In this document: piece by piece, positions 8,531 through 17,477 of the stretch | How positions within the stretch are numbered: the first letter of the stretch is position 1 | How the letters are laid out: each line of letters opens with the position of its first letter | NCBI RefSeq assembly: GCF_900089775.1 | Contig: NZ_FLOB01000001.1 | Span: 434,001-498,000, forward strand | From: Marinomonas spartinae | Lineage (GTDB): Bacteria > Pseudomonadota > Gammaproteobacteria > Pseudomonadales > Marinomonadaceae | Direction of reading: 5' to 3' | Length of the DNA stretch: 64,000 bases | Translations under genes and position numbers: made by a program | Notes under the pieces: generated by a model | Databases searched by the model: none | Seen by the model: only the letters and a program-made list of their open reading frames with translations | Told to the model about the DNA's origin: nothing

Positions 8531-10045
8531 TTACTCCAAATTTGCGCCATAGCCAAAGTTCGCTGCAGGTGTACGTGCGGTTTCCACCCACACACTTTTT
8601 ACTTCACTGTACTCTCGTAGAGCGTCTAAGCCAGAAGAACGGCCGTAGCCACTTTCGCCGTAGCCTCCAAATGGTGACGCGACGTTGATGGTTTTGTAGC
8701 TATTAATCCAGAAAGTGCCCGCTTTTACTTGGTCGGCTATACGGTGAGCGCGCCCCACATCTCTTGTCCACACGGCACCCGCTAAGCCGAAGCGACTGTC
8801 GTTTGCAATGGCAATGGCATCGTCTTCATCTTTAAATGGAATGGCGACAACCACAGGGCCAAATATTTCTTCTTGGGCACACATCATGTGATTTTGGCCT
8901 TTCAGTACTGTCGGATTAACATAATAGCCATCGCTTTGCGGTACGCTAGGTAAACCATTCTGTATGATAGTCGCGCCTTCTTTGACGGCGTTATCCAGCA
9001 TAGTCGTCACATGGTTATATTGTTTGGCATTATGGATTGGACCTATCTGCGTTGTTTCATCATGAGGGTTGCCAATCACAAAATGTTTTGCGGCTTGCGC
9101 CACGGCCTCGCAGAAACGGTCATAAATACTTTCTTGAACTAATAAGCGTGATCCAGAAACACAGCTTTGGCCTGCACCAGAAAAAATAGCCGCTTGCGCG
9201 CCACGTATAGCAAGGTCTAAATCCGCATCCTCAAAGACAATATTAGCGGACTTTCCACCTAATTCTAAGACACAGGGAATACCGCGCTCGGCAGCGGAAA
9301 CGGCAATGCGTTTGCCTGTTGCAGGAGAGCCTACAAAGACCACTTTGCGAATGTCGGCCTGCTTGATAGCCACTTGTCCTGCTGTGTGACCATAACCTGC
9401 AATAACGTTGATTAAGCCTTTTGGAGTTCCTGCTTCGTGCGCTAAAGCACCCAATAATAAGGATGAAATCGGTGTTAACTCAGAGGGTTTTAGAATCACC
9501 GCATTACCAGCAGCAATCGCTGGCGCCAACTGCCAGCCTGCTGTAAAAATAGGGGCGTTCCATGGTGTAATTTGTAATACTGTTCCAAGTGGCTCGTATT
9601 TCACATAGTTAAGGTGTGAGGTTGGGACAGGGATGACCTCGCCGTGTAATTTATCGGCCCAGCCTGCGTAGTACTCGAACATCTCCGCGACTTTTAGCAC
9701 TTCGACTTTGGCATCACGAATGGGCTTATTGGCAGCGTAGGATTCGATGATGGCTAAGTCGTCTAATTGTTCGCGGATTTTCATACCAATACGATACATG
9801 ATTTGTCCACGAGCTTGAGCGCTCATATTCCACCAAGCCTTACCTGCTACTTTGGCTGCGTTGTTTGCTTGCATGATGATGCTGTCATCGGCATCGGGGT
9901 AACGGAACAATTCGCTGCCGTCGTGAGCCTGACGAATGACAATATTTTCACCTGAGCCTAGAATAAATTCGCCCGCTACGAAACTGGGTATGGTGTGGGC
10001 GTCGTTCCAATAACGTTTGATGATAGTGTCAAATATCGTTTTCAT
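8531..10045 (-). CDS. NAD(P)-dependent aldehyde dehydrogenase
   Basis: 504 residues of the ALDH superfamily. Visible are the cofactor motif PWNAPIFTAGWQLAPAIA, the general-base Glu in LELGGKSANIVF and the nucleophilic Cys in GAGQSCVSGSRL. It oxidises an aldehyde to the acid. The start chosen gives an ATGA overlap with the stop of the upstream dehydrogenase gene and has the strong site GAGGACGAGG. An upstream ATG lies inside that gene. The sequence resembles betaine/aminoaldehyde and hydroxymuconic-semialdehyde dehydrogenases, but the substrate is undetermined. Confidence 0.92.
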   Translation of the reverse strand: MKTIFDTIIKRYWNDAHTIPSFVAGEFILGSGENIVIRQAHDGSELFRYPDADDSIIMQANNAAKVAGKAWWNMSAQARGQIMYRIGMKIREQLDDLAIIESYAANKPIRDAKVEVLKVAEMFEYYAGWADKLHGEVIPVPTSHLNYVKYEPLGTVLQITPWNAPIFTAGWQLAPAIAAGNAVILKPSELTPISSLLLGALAHEAGTPKGLINVIAGYGHTAGQVAIKQADIRKVVFVGSPATGKRIAVSAAERGIPCVLELGGKSANIVFEDADLDLAIRGAQAAIFSGAGQSCVSGSRLLVQESIYDRFCEAVAQAAKHFVIGNPHDETTQIGPIHNAKQYNHVTTMLDNAVKEGATIIQNGLPSVPQSDGYYVNPTVLKGQNHMMCAQEEIFGPVVVAIPFKDEDDAIAIANDSRFGLAGAVWTRDVGRAHRIADQVKAGTFWINSYKTINVASPFGGYGESGYGRSSGLDALREYSEVKSVWVETARTPAANFGYGANLE

Positions 10046-10938
10046 ACCTCGTCCTCTTTGCCAAATAATAGTGGGTTCGTACATTGTGCGATACAACAAA
10101 AATCATCACTGTCGGCGAGCTTTTGAGCGCTATCCTCCCATAACGCAGCAGTTTGCATAGCCATTGGGAGGGTTAAGTTAAGGCTTTGTGCGAGTGTTTT
10201 TGCTAGTCCGACATCTTTGCGCATCAACCCCATGGTGAAGCCTGAATCGTAGGCCTTCGTCATTACCCAGGTTGGGAACATGGCTTGGCTGGCACCGCTA
10301 CGTCCAGAGCCAGCATTGATAGCTTCAAGAACTTTTTCAGGGTCGACTCCCGCCTTTTCGGCGAGAGTCAGAGCTTCTGCTGTGGTAATCAAATGCGCCG
10401 CCGCTAACATGTTGTTGGCGATTTTGGCAATATTACCTGCGCCCACATCCCCCACATGTACGCGAACACTGCTCATGGCCTCTAGGACAGGCAAAACCTG
10501 TTTGTAGGCTTCCATCTCGCCACCGATCACCATACTCATGGTGCCAGTCGCCGCGCCTGCTGGTCCACCGGAAACGGGCGCATCAAGAAACGCGATGTTT
10601 TGTTTGGAAAATTCGGCGGCCACCATACGGCTGGTTTCTGGTACTGAGGTGGTGGTATCGATAATGGTAGTTCTAGGCGAAACGACATGAATCAGTCCGT
10701 TATCACCTAGGCAAACCGCTTCTACATGCTCTGCTTTGGGTAAAGACAAAATGATAATGTTGCACTGTTCTGTGAGAGTAGACAGATGAGTTGCTGCTAT
10801 TACCCCTTGTTCAGCCGCTTGTTTGCACGCTGTTTCTGATAAATCGAAACCGATCACGGTAAAGGATTTTTTGACTAAGGTGGCTGCCATATTGCGGCCC
10901 ATGTTACCCAGCCCAATAACGCCTATAGTGTTTGTCAT
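10042..10938 (-). CDS. 3-hydroxyisobutyrate dehydrogenase-like NAD(P)-dependent reductase
   Basis: 298 residues of the beta-hydroxyacid dehydrogenase family. It has the Rossmann motif IGVIGLGNMG at the N terminus, the substrate-binding DAPVSGGPAGA and the catalytic Lys segment GNIAKIANN. Relatives interconvert hydroxy-acids and semialdehydes (3-hydroxyisobutyrate, tartronate semialdehyde). An aldehyde product here would be the natural substrate of the coupled ALDH downstream, so the pair may oxidise an alcohol to an acid in two steps (inferred). The start with AGG ten bases upstream matches the family; an upstream ATG adds 11 residues. Confidence 0.87.
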   Translation of the reverse strand: MTNTIGVIGLGNMGRNMAATLVKKSFTVIGFDLSETACKQAAEQGVIAATHLSTLTEQCNIIILSLPKAEHVEAVCLGDNGLIHVVSPRTTIIDTTTSVPETSRMVAAEFSKQNIAFLDAPVSGGPAGAATGTMSMVIGGEMEAYKQVLPVLEAMSSVRVHVGDVGAGNIAKIANNMLAAAHLITTAEALTLAEKAGVDPEKVLEAINAGSGRSGASQAMFPTWVMTKAYDSGFTMGLMRKDVGLAKTLAQSLNLTLPMAMQTAALWEDSAQKLADSDDFCCIAQCTNPLLFGKEDEV

Positions 10939-11009
10939 ATTTTGGATACCTGTTATAAATGCCTTGGTCATAATGGCACTCTGAAAAAAATTGAAAATAC
11001 ATCGGTTGC

Positions 11010-11044
11010 GTGTATTGTGTTGCGTTTAAGGCAACACAATACAC
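11010..11044. promoter_or_regulatory. Intercistronic hairpin containing a LysR-type box
   Basis: A perfect 14-base inverted repeat with a 7-base loop lies between the small membrane-protein gene and the dehydrogenase gene. Its centre, GTTGC-N7-GCAAC, is the same motif found upstream of the whole operon at 12472-12488 and fits the T-N11-A LysR box. It could be a second operator driving an internal promoter, or an RNA hairpin separating expression of transporter and enzyme genes. Confidence 0.55.
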
Positions 11045-11063
11045 TGAGTTATTAACCGATAGT

Positions 11064-11546
11064 TTAAAGTAGAGCGTTTGCTACTAAGGCAGAGCCAACG
11101 TAAGTTCCTGTGAAAACAAGAATGGAAATTACCGCAATTTTAAAACCAGAACGTTTGAATAAATCCACTTCCATTTTGGTAATGGCCATGGCGGCATAAG
11201 CCAACACCGGCGTCACGATAGAAAGGAAATTTAAGTTCTTCAGCTCAGAGAGAATGGCGGCAGAAACGGGTGACACTGGAATCGTCAACAGCACGCTTAT
11301 TAAGGAGACCCATGCCACAGCCGGAAAGCCGATGCGGACATACTTCGTGAGTAAGAGACCGACAAATATCATCCCATAAATAATTAACATGGCTGGTAAG
11401 GCTTTGATTGGATTGATACCAGTGCCAGCCCAATTACTTGCCAAACAGACGATGGATACAACCGCTAAGACGACAAGACTTTCTCTAAAACTTAAATGCA
11501 CTTCTTCTACTTTTGCTTCGATGCTGTTTTCAATGTTTGCATTCAT
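11064..11546 (-). CDS. Small integral membrane protein, partner of the DUF3100 protein
   Basis: 160 residues with a short acidic cytoplasmic N terminus (about 20 residues) and four or five hydrophobic segments. I do not recognise a named domain. It starts one base after the DUF3100 gene stops, with GGAGC as ribosome-binding site, so the two are coupled and likely form one membrane complex. Placement ahead of catabolic enzymes suggests a two-part importer, but no transporter signature is visible. Alternative: a membrane chaperone or accessory subunit. Confidence 0.7.
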   Translation of the reverse strand: MNANIENSIEAKVEEVHLSFRESLVVLAVVSIVCLASNWAGTGINPIKALPAMLIIYGMIFVGLLLTKYVRIGFPAVAWVSLISVLLTIPVSPVSAAILSELKNLNFLSIVTPVLAYAAMAITKMEVDLFKRSGFKIAVISILVFTGTYVGSALVANALL

Positions 11547-11547
11547 C

Positions 11548-12384
11548 TTAGTTTGCTCCTTTATTCATTTTGCTAGTGGCTTCACCAGAGAGTTTCTTGT
11601 AGAACCATTCAGAGAAAGGCAAAGCGATAAATATGGCCACGTACAGTCCTGTGGCATTGGTCAATAGATTACTGGCGCCAGCAAAGGCAAGCAGTTCATC
11701 TTTCATAGTGGGGAAGGCTGTTGCTAAAGAGCCAGAGCAAGCTGCGGTCATACTGCCACTGCCGACACCACAAGCCATGGCAAGTGCTCTTGGATCAAAC
11801 CAGCCCGTTGTCGCAAGGAATCCGGCTAGAATGGCAAAGTAAATGGTGCCGAACATGGTGCCCATCACATAGACTCCCATGACACCAATTCCCTCACTGC
11901 TCTTTAATCCATAGCGATCAGAAATCAATGCAATGTTTGGCTCTCTGGCAATTGAGTAAGTGGCGCCAATTGCTTCTCGTCGCATTTTGAAGACGAGAAC
12001 GGCAATGGGCATTGCAATCAGCATGGTGCCTAGGTTGCCTAACTCCTGAAACACCATCGCGCTTCCCGCTTGTGCTATTTTCGGTAGGGCTGGACCAATC
12101 AAAGTTCCGAATTTAGCGATAAAGGGCAGAATGGCAATTACAATAATTGGCGCGGCAATCGATGCATTTTTTTTATTGATGATTTTGTTAGAGAACTTGG
12201 TGATGTTTGGGTTTACAAAAAGGCAAAGAATAAAAGAGTAGAACAAAGGTAAAAAAAGCAACTTTGCATTGGCGACCGGGATACTTTGGATACCGATCCA
12301 TTCTGATAACACAGATACAATAATAACGATCAAATGTAATCGCCAATTCAATAGTAAACCTATTGCTGTGGATTGAGTTTTCAT
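11548..12384 (-). CDS. DUF3100 integral membrane protein (probable transporter subunit)
   Basis: About 278 residues with seven or eight hydrophobic segments. The glycine-rich stretch MACGVGSGSMTAACSGS and the conserved IAREPNIALISDRYG loop are what I associate with DUF3100 proteins. Function is not established; families of this kind are found beside amidohydrolase genes. It is the first gene of the operon and is preceded by a LysR-type box. The second ATG is preferred because GGGAG lies 8 bases before it. Import of the operon's amide substrate is inferred only from context. Confidence 0.72.
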   Translation of the reverse strand: MKTQSTAIGLLLNWRLHLIVIIVSVLSEWIGIQSIPVANAKLLFLPLFYSFILCLFVNPNITKFSNKIINKKNASIAAPIIVIAILPFIAKFGTLIGPALPKIAQAGSAMVFQELGNLGTMLIAMPIAVLVFKMRREAIGATYSIAREPNIALISDRYGLKSSEGIGVMGVYVMGTMFGTIYFAILAGFLATTGWFDPRALAMACGVGSGSMTAACSGSLATAFPTMKDELLAFAGASNLLTNATGLYVAIFIALPFSEWFYKKLSGEATSKMNKGAN

Positions 12385-12471
12385 TGTCATTGCTCCCGTG
12401 ATTTTTTATTTGGTGACTTATTGGAACTTAGTGATAGAAGCATCTTTTTTGTTGCTTTTAATTTTCCTTTT

Positions 12472-12488
12472 GTTGCGTTTAGGGCAAC
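12472..12488. promoter_or_regulatory. Candidate LysR operator upstream of the catabolic operon
   Basis: GTTGC-N7-GCAAC lies 88-104 bases before the first gene of the operon, where LysR regulators usually bind. The same core, including the interior GTTTARG, recurs at 11019-11035. TGC-N7-GCA satisfies the T-N11-A rule. Confidence 0.5.
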
Positions 12489-12801
12489 GCTAAAAAAGAC
12501 AAACTTTCAGAGAAGACAAGTTTTTTGCGTATTTAATGCACTTTTTCAGTGCTGTAAAGCCATTTTCCTGGCTCTGTTCAATCAGCCTATTGCTGAATAA
12601 AGGAGATGGCGCGTAATTCAGATGATCCATAAAGGTGCAGTGTAGCAATGGGTGTGATCAGTGTGAGAAGCAGTATGTTTATCAATAGGCTGTTTTTATT
12701 ACTAAAAACTTGTGAAGGCCCCAATTTTAGATGAATTTATTCTTATGAGTGAGGGTAGAGCTACTACCCTGTTTTTCTTGCGATAAAAATTTTGTTCGTG
12801 G
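12489..12801. other. Intergenic region with a hairpin near 12753-12777
   Basis: No gene is apparent. A hairpin with arms GGGTAG and CTACCC is followed on the plus strand by TGTTTTT. No rightward gene precedes it, so its role is unclear; it lies just past the end of the leftward racemase-like gene and may act in both directions. Confidence 0.4.
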
Positions 12802-13488
12802 TTAGCGGATTATTGGATAAGTCCGTGCTCGCAATGCATTGACGGCGCTTTGTGGCGTAGTTAATACAGGAAGGGTGAGTTGCTCGCGGAGACTTGGGGC
12901 GGCTTTCGCTAGAGAAAATTGACCTAATACCAGCACGTCGATATCGGGCAGTTGGGAGCAAGCTTCCGCCACTAGGCGGTTGTGGGTGTTTGCATCGCCA
13001 TTTTTTAGCGCCGCTAACGCGCCTTCGACGAGTATTGGATAAATGCTGATGGCTTTGCCTTGTTCTGCGGCCATGGCTTCCAATTCAGCTTTTAATGCGG
13101 GTAATGACGGCCCAAAGGTCACCATTAAACCGATACGACTGCCCATGGCAATGGCCTCGGCAAAAGCCGATTCATTGGGACGTAATACAGGAATGGATAA
13201 CTGACCTTTCACTGCATCGATGGCTGGGCCAAAGGCTGAGCAAGTAAATAAAATGGCATCGGTTTTATCTGCTTTGCCAGTGGTTCGAGCGGCGTAGTCT
13301 GCCAGGTCACTAAAACGTTGCATCATGTTGTCATCAAGTGTTCCCGCCTCTGCTAAATCTATGGCAAGGGAAGTATCGAGTAGGTCAAAACAAAAGGCTT
13401 CCGGCCACTCTTGAGCAAAGATCTCACGGGCTGGCGCAATGGATTCTTCTAGGGCGTGGATTAAGGCAATACGAGGCTGAGTGGCCAC
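12802..13488 (-). CDS. Aspartate/glutamate racemase-fold protein
   Basis: About 228 residues. The first cysteine motif (ILFTCSAFGPAI) of Asp/Glu/hydantoin racemases is present, and the second half keeps the family layout. The second catalytic cysteine position reads VLGQFSLA, so two-base racemisation is unlikely and a lyase, isomerase or binding role is possible. A GTG start was chosen because GAAGGG lies six bases before it and the protein then begins with the family strand RIALIHAL. It follows the glutathionylspermidine gene by 62 bases and may be co-transcribed with it. Confidence 0.78.
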   Translation of the reverse strand: MATQPRIALIHALEESIAPAREIFAQEWPEAFCFDLLDTSLAIDLAEAGTLDDNMMQRFSDLADYAARTTGKADKTDAILFTCSAFGPAIDAVKGQLSIPVLRPNESAFAEAIAMGSRIGLMVTFGPSLPALKAELEAMAAEQGKAISIYPILVEGALAALKNGDANTHNRLVAEACSQLPDIDVLVLGQFSLAKAAPSLREQLTLPVLTTPQSAVNALRARTYPIIR

Positions 13489-13550
13489 AATGTTCCCTTC
13501 AATGTTGCACATGAAGCACCAATACCACATTGGGGTATTGGTGCTGAGGA

Positions 13551-15452
13551 TTATTTTTTATCCATGAGGTCGTCGTTTTCAATGACCCGTAAGGTCATTA
13601 AATCACTGTCTTTGGTGATGACCAAGCTGGGATCGACTCGGATACAGCTGCCCGCATAGTGTCCTGCCACGGAGAAAGTACAGACTTGCGAACGGTAACC
13701 TTCGATATCCGGTAGCTTCCATAGGGCCTGAAAGATTTGATCTTGATGGGAGAAACGCCCTTCGGTTTCTTCCATCAAGGTATCGCTTCCATCGTATAAG
13801 CTGATGTTAAAACCACAGCGTCCAGCAACCGGTTTGCTCACATAACCATGATTTTTTAACGAATCGCTTAAGTCAAAAGACGCTTCCAATAGATAGGGAT
13901 GGTTAGGAAATAGCGTCCATAACACAGGTAAAATGGCTTTATTACTTGGAATCAGTGTCCAAAGTGGCTCGTAGACCATCACATCCTTACGCAATAATAC
14001 ATCCACTAAACGAGGTGCTGTACTGCGGGGGATATCGGTTTGGTAATCACGCAGGCGTTGTTCATCGTCGTCGCACTCGGCACGAATTTGATCCAGTGCG
14101 GTTTCCCATGCCCAGGTTTTCCATACCCAGCGGATTTTGGTGCCATCTTGGTCGACCACGTCGCCGTCTTCATCCCAGCGTAAACTGCCGACGCCTTTGA
14201 TGACTTTGCACGTTAGTCCGGCTTTCTCCATGACGTTTTTCATAAAGAGGGCGTGGTAGTTCTCTTCTAAGTCTGTATCTTGCATGATGTGAATCACGCC
14301 TTTTACCGAACTGTTTTTCCACGCCTCTAATAATTCATCCCCCAGTTCTGTTGCTGAGCTTTCACCGTCTTGGCAACCATAATGTTTGGCCCATTTTTCT
14401 TGAATAATACCCGCTTCCATATAACAAGAAGCAGAGTCACAGTTGTACTCGTAAACTTTGATGCCTTTTTCTGACAAGCTAAAATCAAAGCGCCCGGTAA
14501 TCATTTGGTTGCGACGGTTGTCCCAAGACTGGTGTATTTTGGGCCATAATGCCGGTGGAATATTGAAGCTAGACAGTAGCTCATCGTTTTGTAAAACATA
14601 ATCCGTGGCGTGCATAAATAAGGCGTGTAGCTCATTCGTCGCGCGTTTCAATTCACGTTCAGCGGCTTCGCTCATCACCATGTATTGGTGATCATCTTCC
14701 TTGCGTGAAGCGAGTTTATGACCTTTCATCATCGCCACATAGGCTTCTTCGCTTGGGTTGGCAATATTCAACCAAGCACGTGTTTCTTGGCCTGTTTTCT
14801 TAACGTGACGTAATTGCAAATTGAACAGTGCAGGGTCGATTGGTTCAATGACCTCGGCGTGTGTATCGTCGTCGGTTTGCATGACCCAGCCGAGAATCGA
14901 AGCGTCACCGTAGGAGCAACGTAGCCAATAGCCGCCGTCGTCACTAATACGCGCTTCCAGTTCACGGGAATAGTCTTGGCCTTCGGGCCAAACTTGGTGC
15001 CCTACGTTTTGCTCGACGACGTAAAGGCGATCCGCTAATACCTTGGTGACAATCGCCACGTGCCCCGTGATTTCAAACTCACCCCCTTCATTCCAAATGA
15101 GCAAGGCCCCTTCCTCAGGGTGGCGTAAAGAACCATTGCGAAATGATTTCAACGGCAAGCGGCTTTCATCGGCAATTAGGCGCACTGAGTTGAGACGAAA
15201 AATATCATAGGCCATGGCCACATCGTCAAAAATATAGCCCTTATTGAGATACAGCCATCGGCGAGCAAACTCTACACACTGCCACTTGTAGCCCATAAAA
15301 ATACCATCCACATAACTGCGGTAGGCGTGCCGGTTGGGCAGTTCTGTTTCATCGGCGGAGTCGTAATCGGATGAGTAAATGGGCACATTGCCAGGGGCCA
15401 TACCTAACAAGGTGCCAAATGGCGCCACAGGTCTACTGGAGTCTGTTGTCAT
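13551..15452 (-). CDS. gss: Bifunctional glutathionylspermidine synthetase/amidase
   Basis: 633 residues in two domains. The N-terminal CHAP-type amidase carries the nucleophile in KWQCVEFARRW and a His in ITGHVAIV. With the start used here these are Cys59 and His131, the same numbers as in E. coli Gss, which supports this ATG (GAGGAA lies 10 bases upstream). The C-terminal ATP-grasp-like synthetase (GRFDFSLSEKGIKVYEYN, SWDNRRNQ) joins glutathione to spermidine, and the amidase reverses this. The pair sets levels of glutathionylspermidine, a redox and polyamine reserve, in the cytoplasm. Confidence 0.95.
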   Translation of the reverse strand: MTTDSSRPVAPFGTLLGMAPGNVPIYSSDYDSADETELPNRHAYRSYVDGIFMGYKWQCVEFARRWLYLNKGYIFDDVAMAYDIFRLNSVRLIADESRLPLKSFRNGSLRHPEEGALLIWNEGGEFEITGHVAIVTKVLADRLYVVEQNVGHQVWPEGQDYSRELEARISDDGGYWLRCSYGDASILGWVMQTDDDTHAEVIEPIDPALFNLQLRHVKKTGQETRAWLNIANPSEEAYVAMMKGHKLASRKEDDHQYMVMSEAAERELKRATNELHALFMHATDYVLQNDELLSSFNIPPALWPKIHQSWDNRRNQMITGRFDFSLSEKGIKVYEYNCDSASCYMEAGIIQEKWAKHYGCQDGESSATELGDELLEAWKNSSVKGVIHIMQDTDLEENYHALFMKNVMEKAGLTCKVIKGVGSLRWDEDGDVVDQDGTKIRWVWKTWAWETALDQIRAECDDDEQRLRDYQTDIPRSTAPRLVDVLLRKDVMVYEPLWTLIPSNKAILPVLWTLFPNHPYLLEASFDLSDSLKNHGYVSKPVAGRCGFNISLYDGSDTLMEETEGRFSHQDQIFQALWKLPDIEGYRSQVCTFSVAGHYAGSCIRVDPSLVITKDSDLMTLRVIENDDLMDKK

Positions 15453-15602
15453 TGCGATGAAATTCCTCACACGGAATAGCGCTTCATAGAGGCGAGAAAA
15501 GGCGATAAGAATATCGTCAGGATGTTCGCAATATAGACCTAGATAAGTATCGCAGCAAGCGACTTTTTGTTGATATTGTGTGCGCTAAATATGGCGTTTT
15601 CT

Positions 15603-15836
15603 TCCCTATTATCGAGAGGCGTGATGGGCCAATTTTTAGATGGTCACGCTCTAAGCGTTTGAGTGATCTCAGCTCTTGAATCATGTTTTGGCGACCTTCA
15701 AACAGGCTCTGGGCGTATTGGTACACGACCTTGCCGCTGGCTTGAGACGGATCGTGGTACCATGCTTGCCCCATTCTAATAAGATCGAGCTAAGTTCTTC
15801 TTCCAATTGCTGGATGGCCTTGCTCAACACCGATTA
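15603..15836 (-). pseudogene. Relic of a LysR gene (5' third only)
   Basis: About 230 bases align at roughly 80% identity with 18363-18596, the part of the intact LysR gene encoding the end of the winged helix and linker (AGKVVYQHAQSLIEGRQ becomes SGKVVYQYAQSLFEGRQ). The relic lacks the start, most of the DNA-binding domain and the whole effector domain. Its upstream edge merges into the 48-bp repeat at 15811-15858. Divergence shows it is not a recent duplication. Confidence 0.82.
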
Positions 15837-15858
15837 ACTAAGAAATAGGCTTACTATT
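15811..15858. repeat. 48-bp direct repeat, left copy
   Basis: Matches 17540-17587 at 45 of 48 positions. The first half is LysR coding sequence (QQLEEEL region); the second half (CCGATTAACTAAGAAATAGG) is not. The two copies bracket the two-gene toxin/immunity-like islet. Confidence 0.85.
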
Positions 15859-15872
15859 TTCAACAGGTGCTA

Positions 15873-16427
15873 TTATTTATTTTTATCCAGTTTTTTACTG
15901 TCTAGATACTTGGCTACTTCTACAACCTGTTCAAAAGTGCCAGTCGATAGTCTAGATTTGACACCTGTGTCATAACAATAGGCTTCTTTTTTTGACCAAG
16001 CCGTTGAGATCTTTGAACCGAATAATAAAGTATCATATGGGCAAGGAGAATAACCATTCGCTTTAGCCGCAATTGGCCATAAAATTGTATCTAAAACTAT
16101 CACAGCAATACTGACAATAAGCATAGCAACAATAAGTAAATTTAATTTCCCCTTTAAAATTTTGAAAACATTTTTTCCAAATAATGTTAAAAAAACTTTA
16201 TTAATTCCTCCTATTGCCATAGCCCACATCAGAAAAAATCCAGGTATTAATATCACCTGGCCAAGAGTATGAACCACAACAGGATACTTACTATAAGGGT
16301 ATAGTTCAGTTTGGAAAACTTCATTAAAGGTATCAATCGGAGACCATGTAAAAACAACAGTCATCACAAAAAAAGCAACTACAATCCATAACTCTTTTGA
16401 GTCTATCTTACTAAGCGAACCTTTCAA
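15873..16427 (-). CDS. Small membrane protein, probable immunity partner
   Basis: 184 residues with four hydrophobic helices (about residues 12-30, 50-73, 90-115 and a weaker one), then a polar tail with a Cys pair (SPCPYDTL and EAYCYDTG) that would form an external loop. The layout recalls DUF1240-type and similar inner-membrane immunity proteins, but I cannot confirm a family. Its ATG overlaps the stop of the preceding gene (ATGA), so production is tied to that gene, as expected for protection from a membrane-acting toxin. Base composition is clearly more A+T-rich than the flanks. Confidence 0.68.
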   Translation of the reverse strand: MKGSLSKIDSKELWIVVAFFVMTVVFTWSPIDTFNEVFQTELYPYSKYPVVVHTLGQVILIPGFFLMWAMAIGGINKVFLTLFGKNVFKILKGKLNLLIVAMLIVSIAVIVLDTILWPIAAKANGYSPCPYDTLLFGSKISTAWSKKEAYCYDTGVKSRLSTGTFEQVVEVAKYLDSKKLDKNK

Positions 16428-17344
16428 AATATAAGACCTTGGCTAACAGAATTATTATAAAACTTCCCTACTTTATCTATGCCAATATTAAAAAAACCAA
16501 CAGCTTCTCCAGCCGAATTAAAAGCAACTTTATAAAGCTTATCTTCTAATAATGGAGCCCTTTTTTCGACATAGTTTAAAGCATTAATTACCTTATCTGT
16601 CATATGATGAATTTTATCAAACTCATTCAATTTAAAACCAACGTATAATCCTACTACTACGCCAGCAATAAACCCTATAACCACAGAAGGAAAAAGAACT
16701 GCAGCAAAGGCAATAGCTAGGGCAGTTGCAGCAGCACCTATTGCGGCTTTAACAATATCAGTGCTGACTGTACCAAGCCAATTTGTCCAACGATAGTTAT
16801 CTTTAAATATCCAATTTATTGTATCAAGCGTAGTGGAGAACAATACACCGATATAAAAACCGCCTACAGCGCCACTTTTCAGGCCTTGTATTCCTATTCC
16901 CATATTGATGATTTTAGTATGAGTTAAAAGATATCGGCTTCGAGTGATAATATTTCTTAGTCTAGGATTCCCCTTAAAGGAAACATATTGCCAGCCATTT
17001 CGAATGATAATATCGTACCTACCTAAAATATTACCAGATCGTTTAAAATCATTGACAAGTGCTAGAAAAGCAGGCGTATCTTTAATAATTGAACCATAAT
17101 TCCCAGCCGAGGATAAGATAAAATCTGTCGCCTCTAAGCCAGTTAAATTGGATAGTTCCTCTTTGATTTGCGCTTCTGTCTTATTATAGAACTTCTGAGT
17201 TTCAAGCCAAAGGCAGGTGAACTCTTCTTTCGTGAGCACATAAACATGACATTGATTTTCTTTGAAGCCTTTTTCCAAGCGAGATTTGAATCTTTGACGT
17301 GCAATAACATCTTGAGGGCGTTGGTTTATAAATGGATCAGGCAT
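16424..17344 (-). CDS. Membrane-acting effector/toxin-like protein
   Basis: 306 residues. The N-terminal 110 residues are polar and helical. Then comes a block I recognise from membrane-acting effectors of type VI secretion and colicin-like proteins: SFKGNPRLR, TRSRYLL near 134-140, INMGIGIQGLKSGAVGG near 146-162, and a long glycine/alanine hydrophobic hairpin near 197-237. The mechanism would be insertion into the inner membrane and depolarisation (family inference). No PAAR, VgrG, Rhs or signal peptide is attached. The start was chosen because AAGGA lies 8 bases before it; upstream ATGs cross a perfect palindrome. It overlaps the immunity-like gene by four bases. Confidence 0.66.
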   Translation of the reverse strand: MPDPFINQRPQDVIARQRFKSRLEKGFKENQCHVYVLTKEEFTCLWLETQKFYNKTEAQIKEELSNLTGLEATDFILSSAGNYGSIIKDTPAFLALVNDFKRSGNILGRYDIIIRNGWQYVSFKGNPRLRNIITRSRYLLTHTKIINMGIGIQGLKSGAVGGFYIGVLFSTTLDTINWIFKDNYRWTNWLGTVSTDIVKAAIGAAATALAIAFAAVLFPSVVIGFIAGVVVGLYVGFKLNEFDKIHHMTDKVINALNYVEKRAPLLEDKLYKVAFNSAGEAVGFFNIGIDKVGKFYNNSVSQGLIF

Positions 17345-17412
17345 TGACATCATCCTTTTTAAGCATGTTATTCCATTTAGCGGGGTATTTAGAATTCTAA
17401 TATAAAGTAACA

Positions 17413-17440
17413 AAACATGACACACAAGGGTGTCATGTTT
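17413..17440. promoter_or_regulatory. Perfect palindrome upstream of the toxin-like gene
   Basis: Eleven-base arms (AAACATGACAC / GTGTCATGTTT) with a 6-base spacer, 69-96 bases before the toxin-like start. Position suits an operator; the RNA would also fold as a hairpin. Confidence 0.55.
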
Positions 17441-17477
17441 ACAAATATTGTAAATTTATATGCACATTTTGAGACCT

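Noticed and set aside
15517..15774. 85-residue open frame at the LysR relic read as a gene
   Set aside because: Its middle is LysR linker sequence and both ends are unrelated; it is a fragment without a DNA-binding or effector domain.
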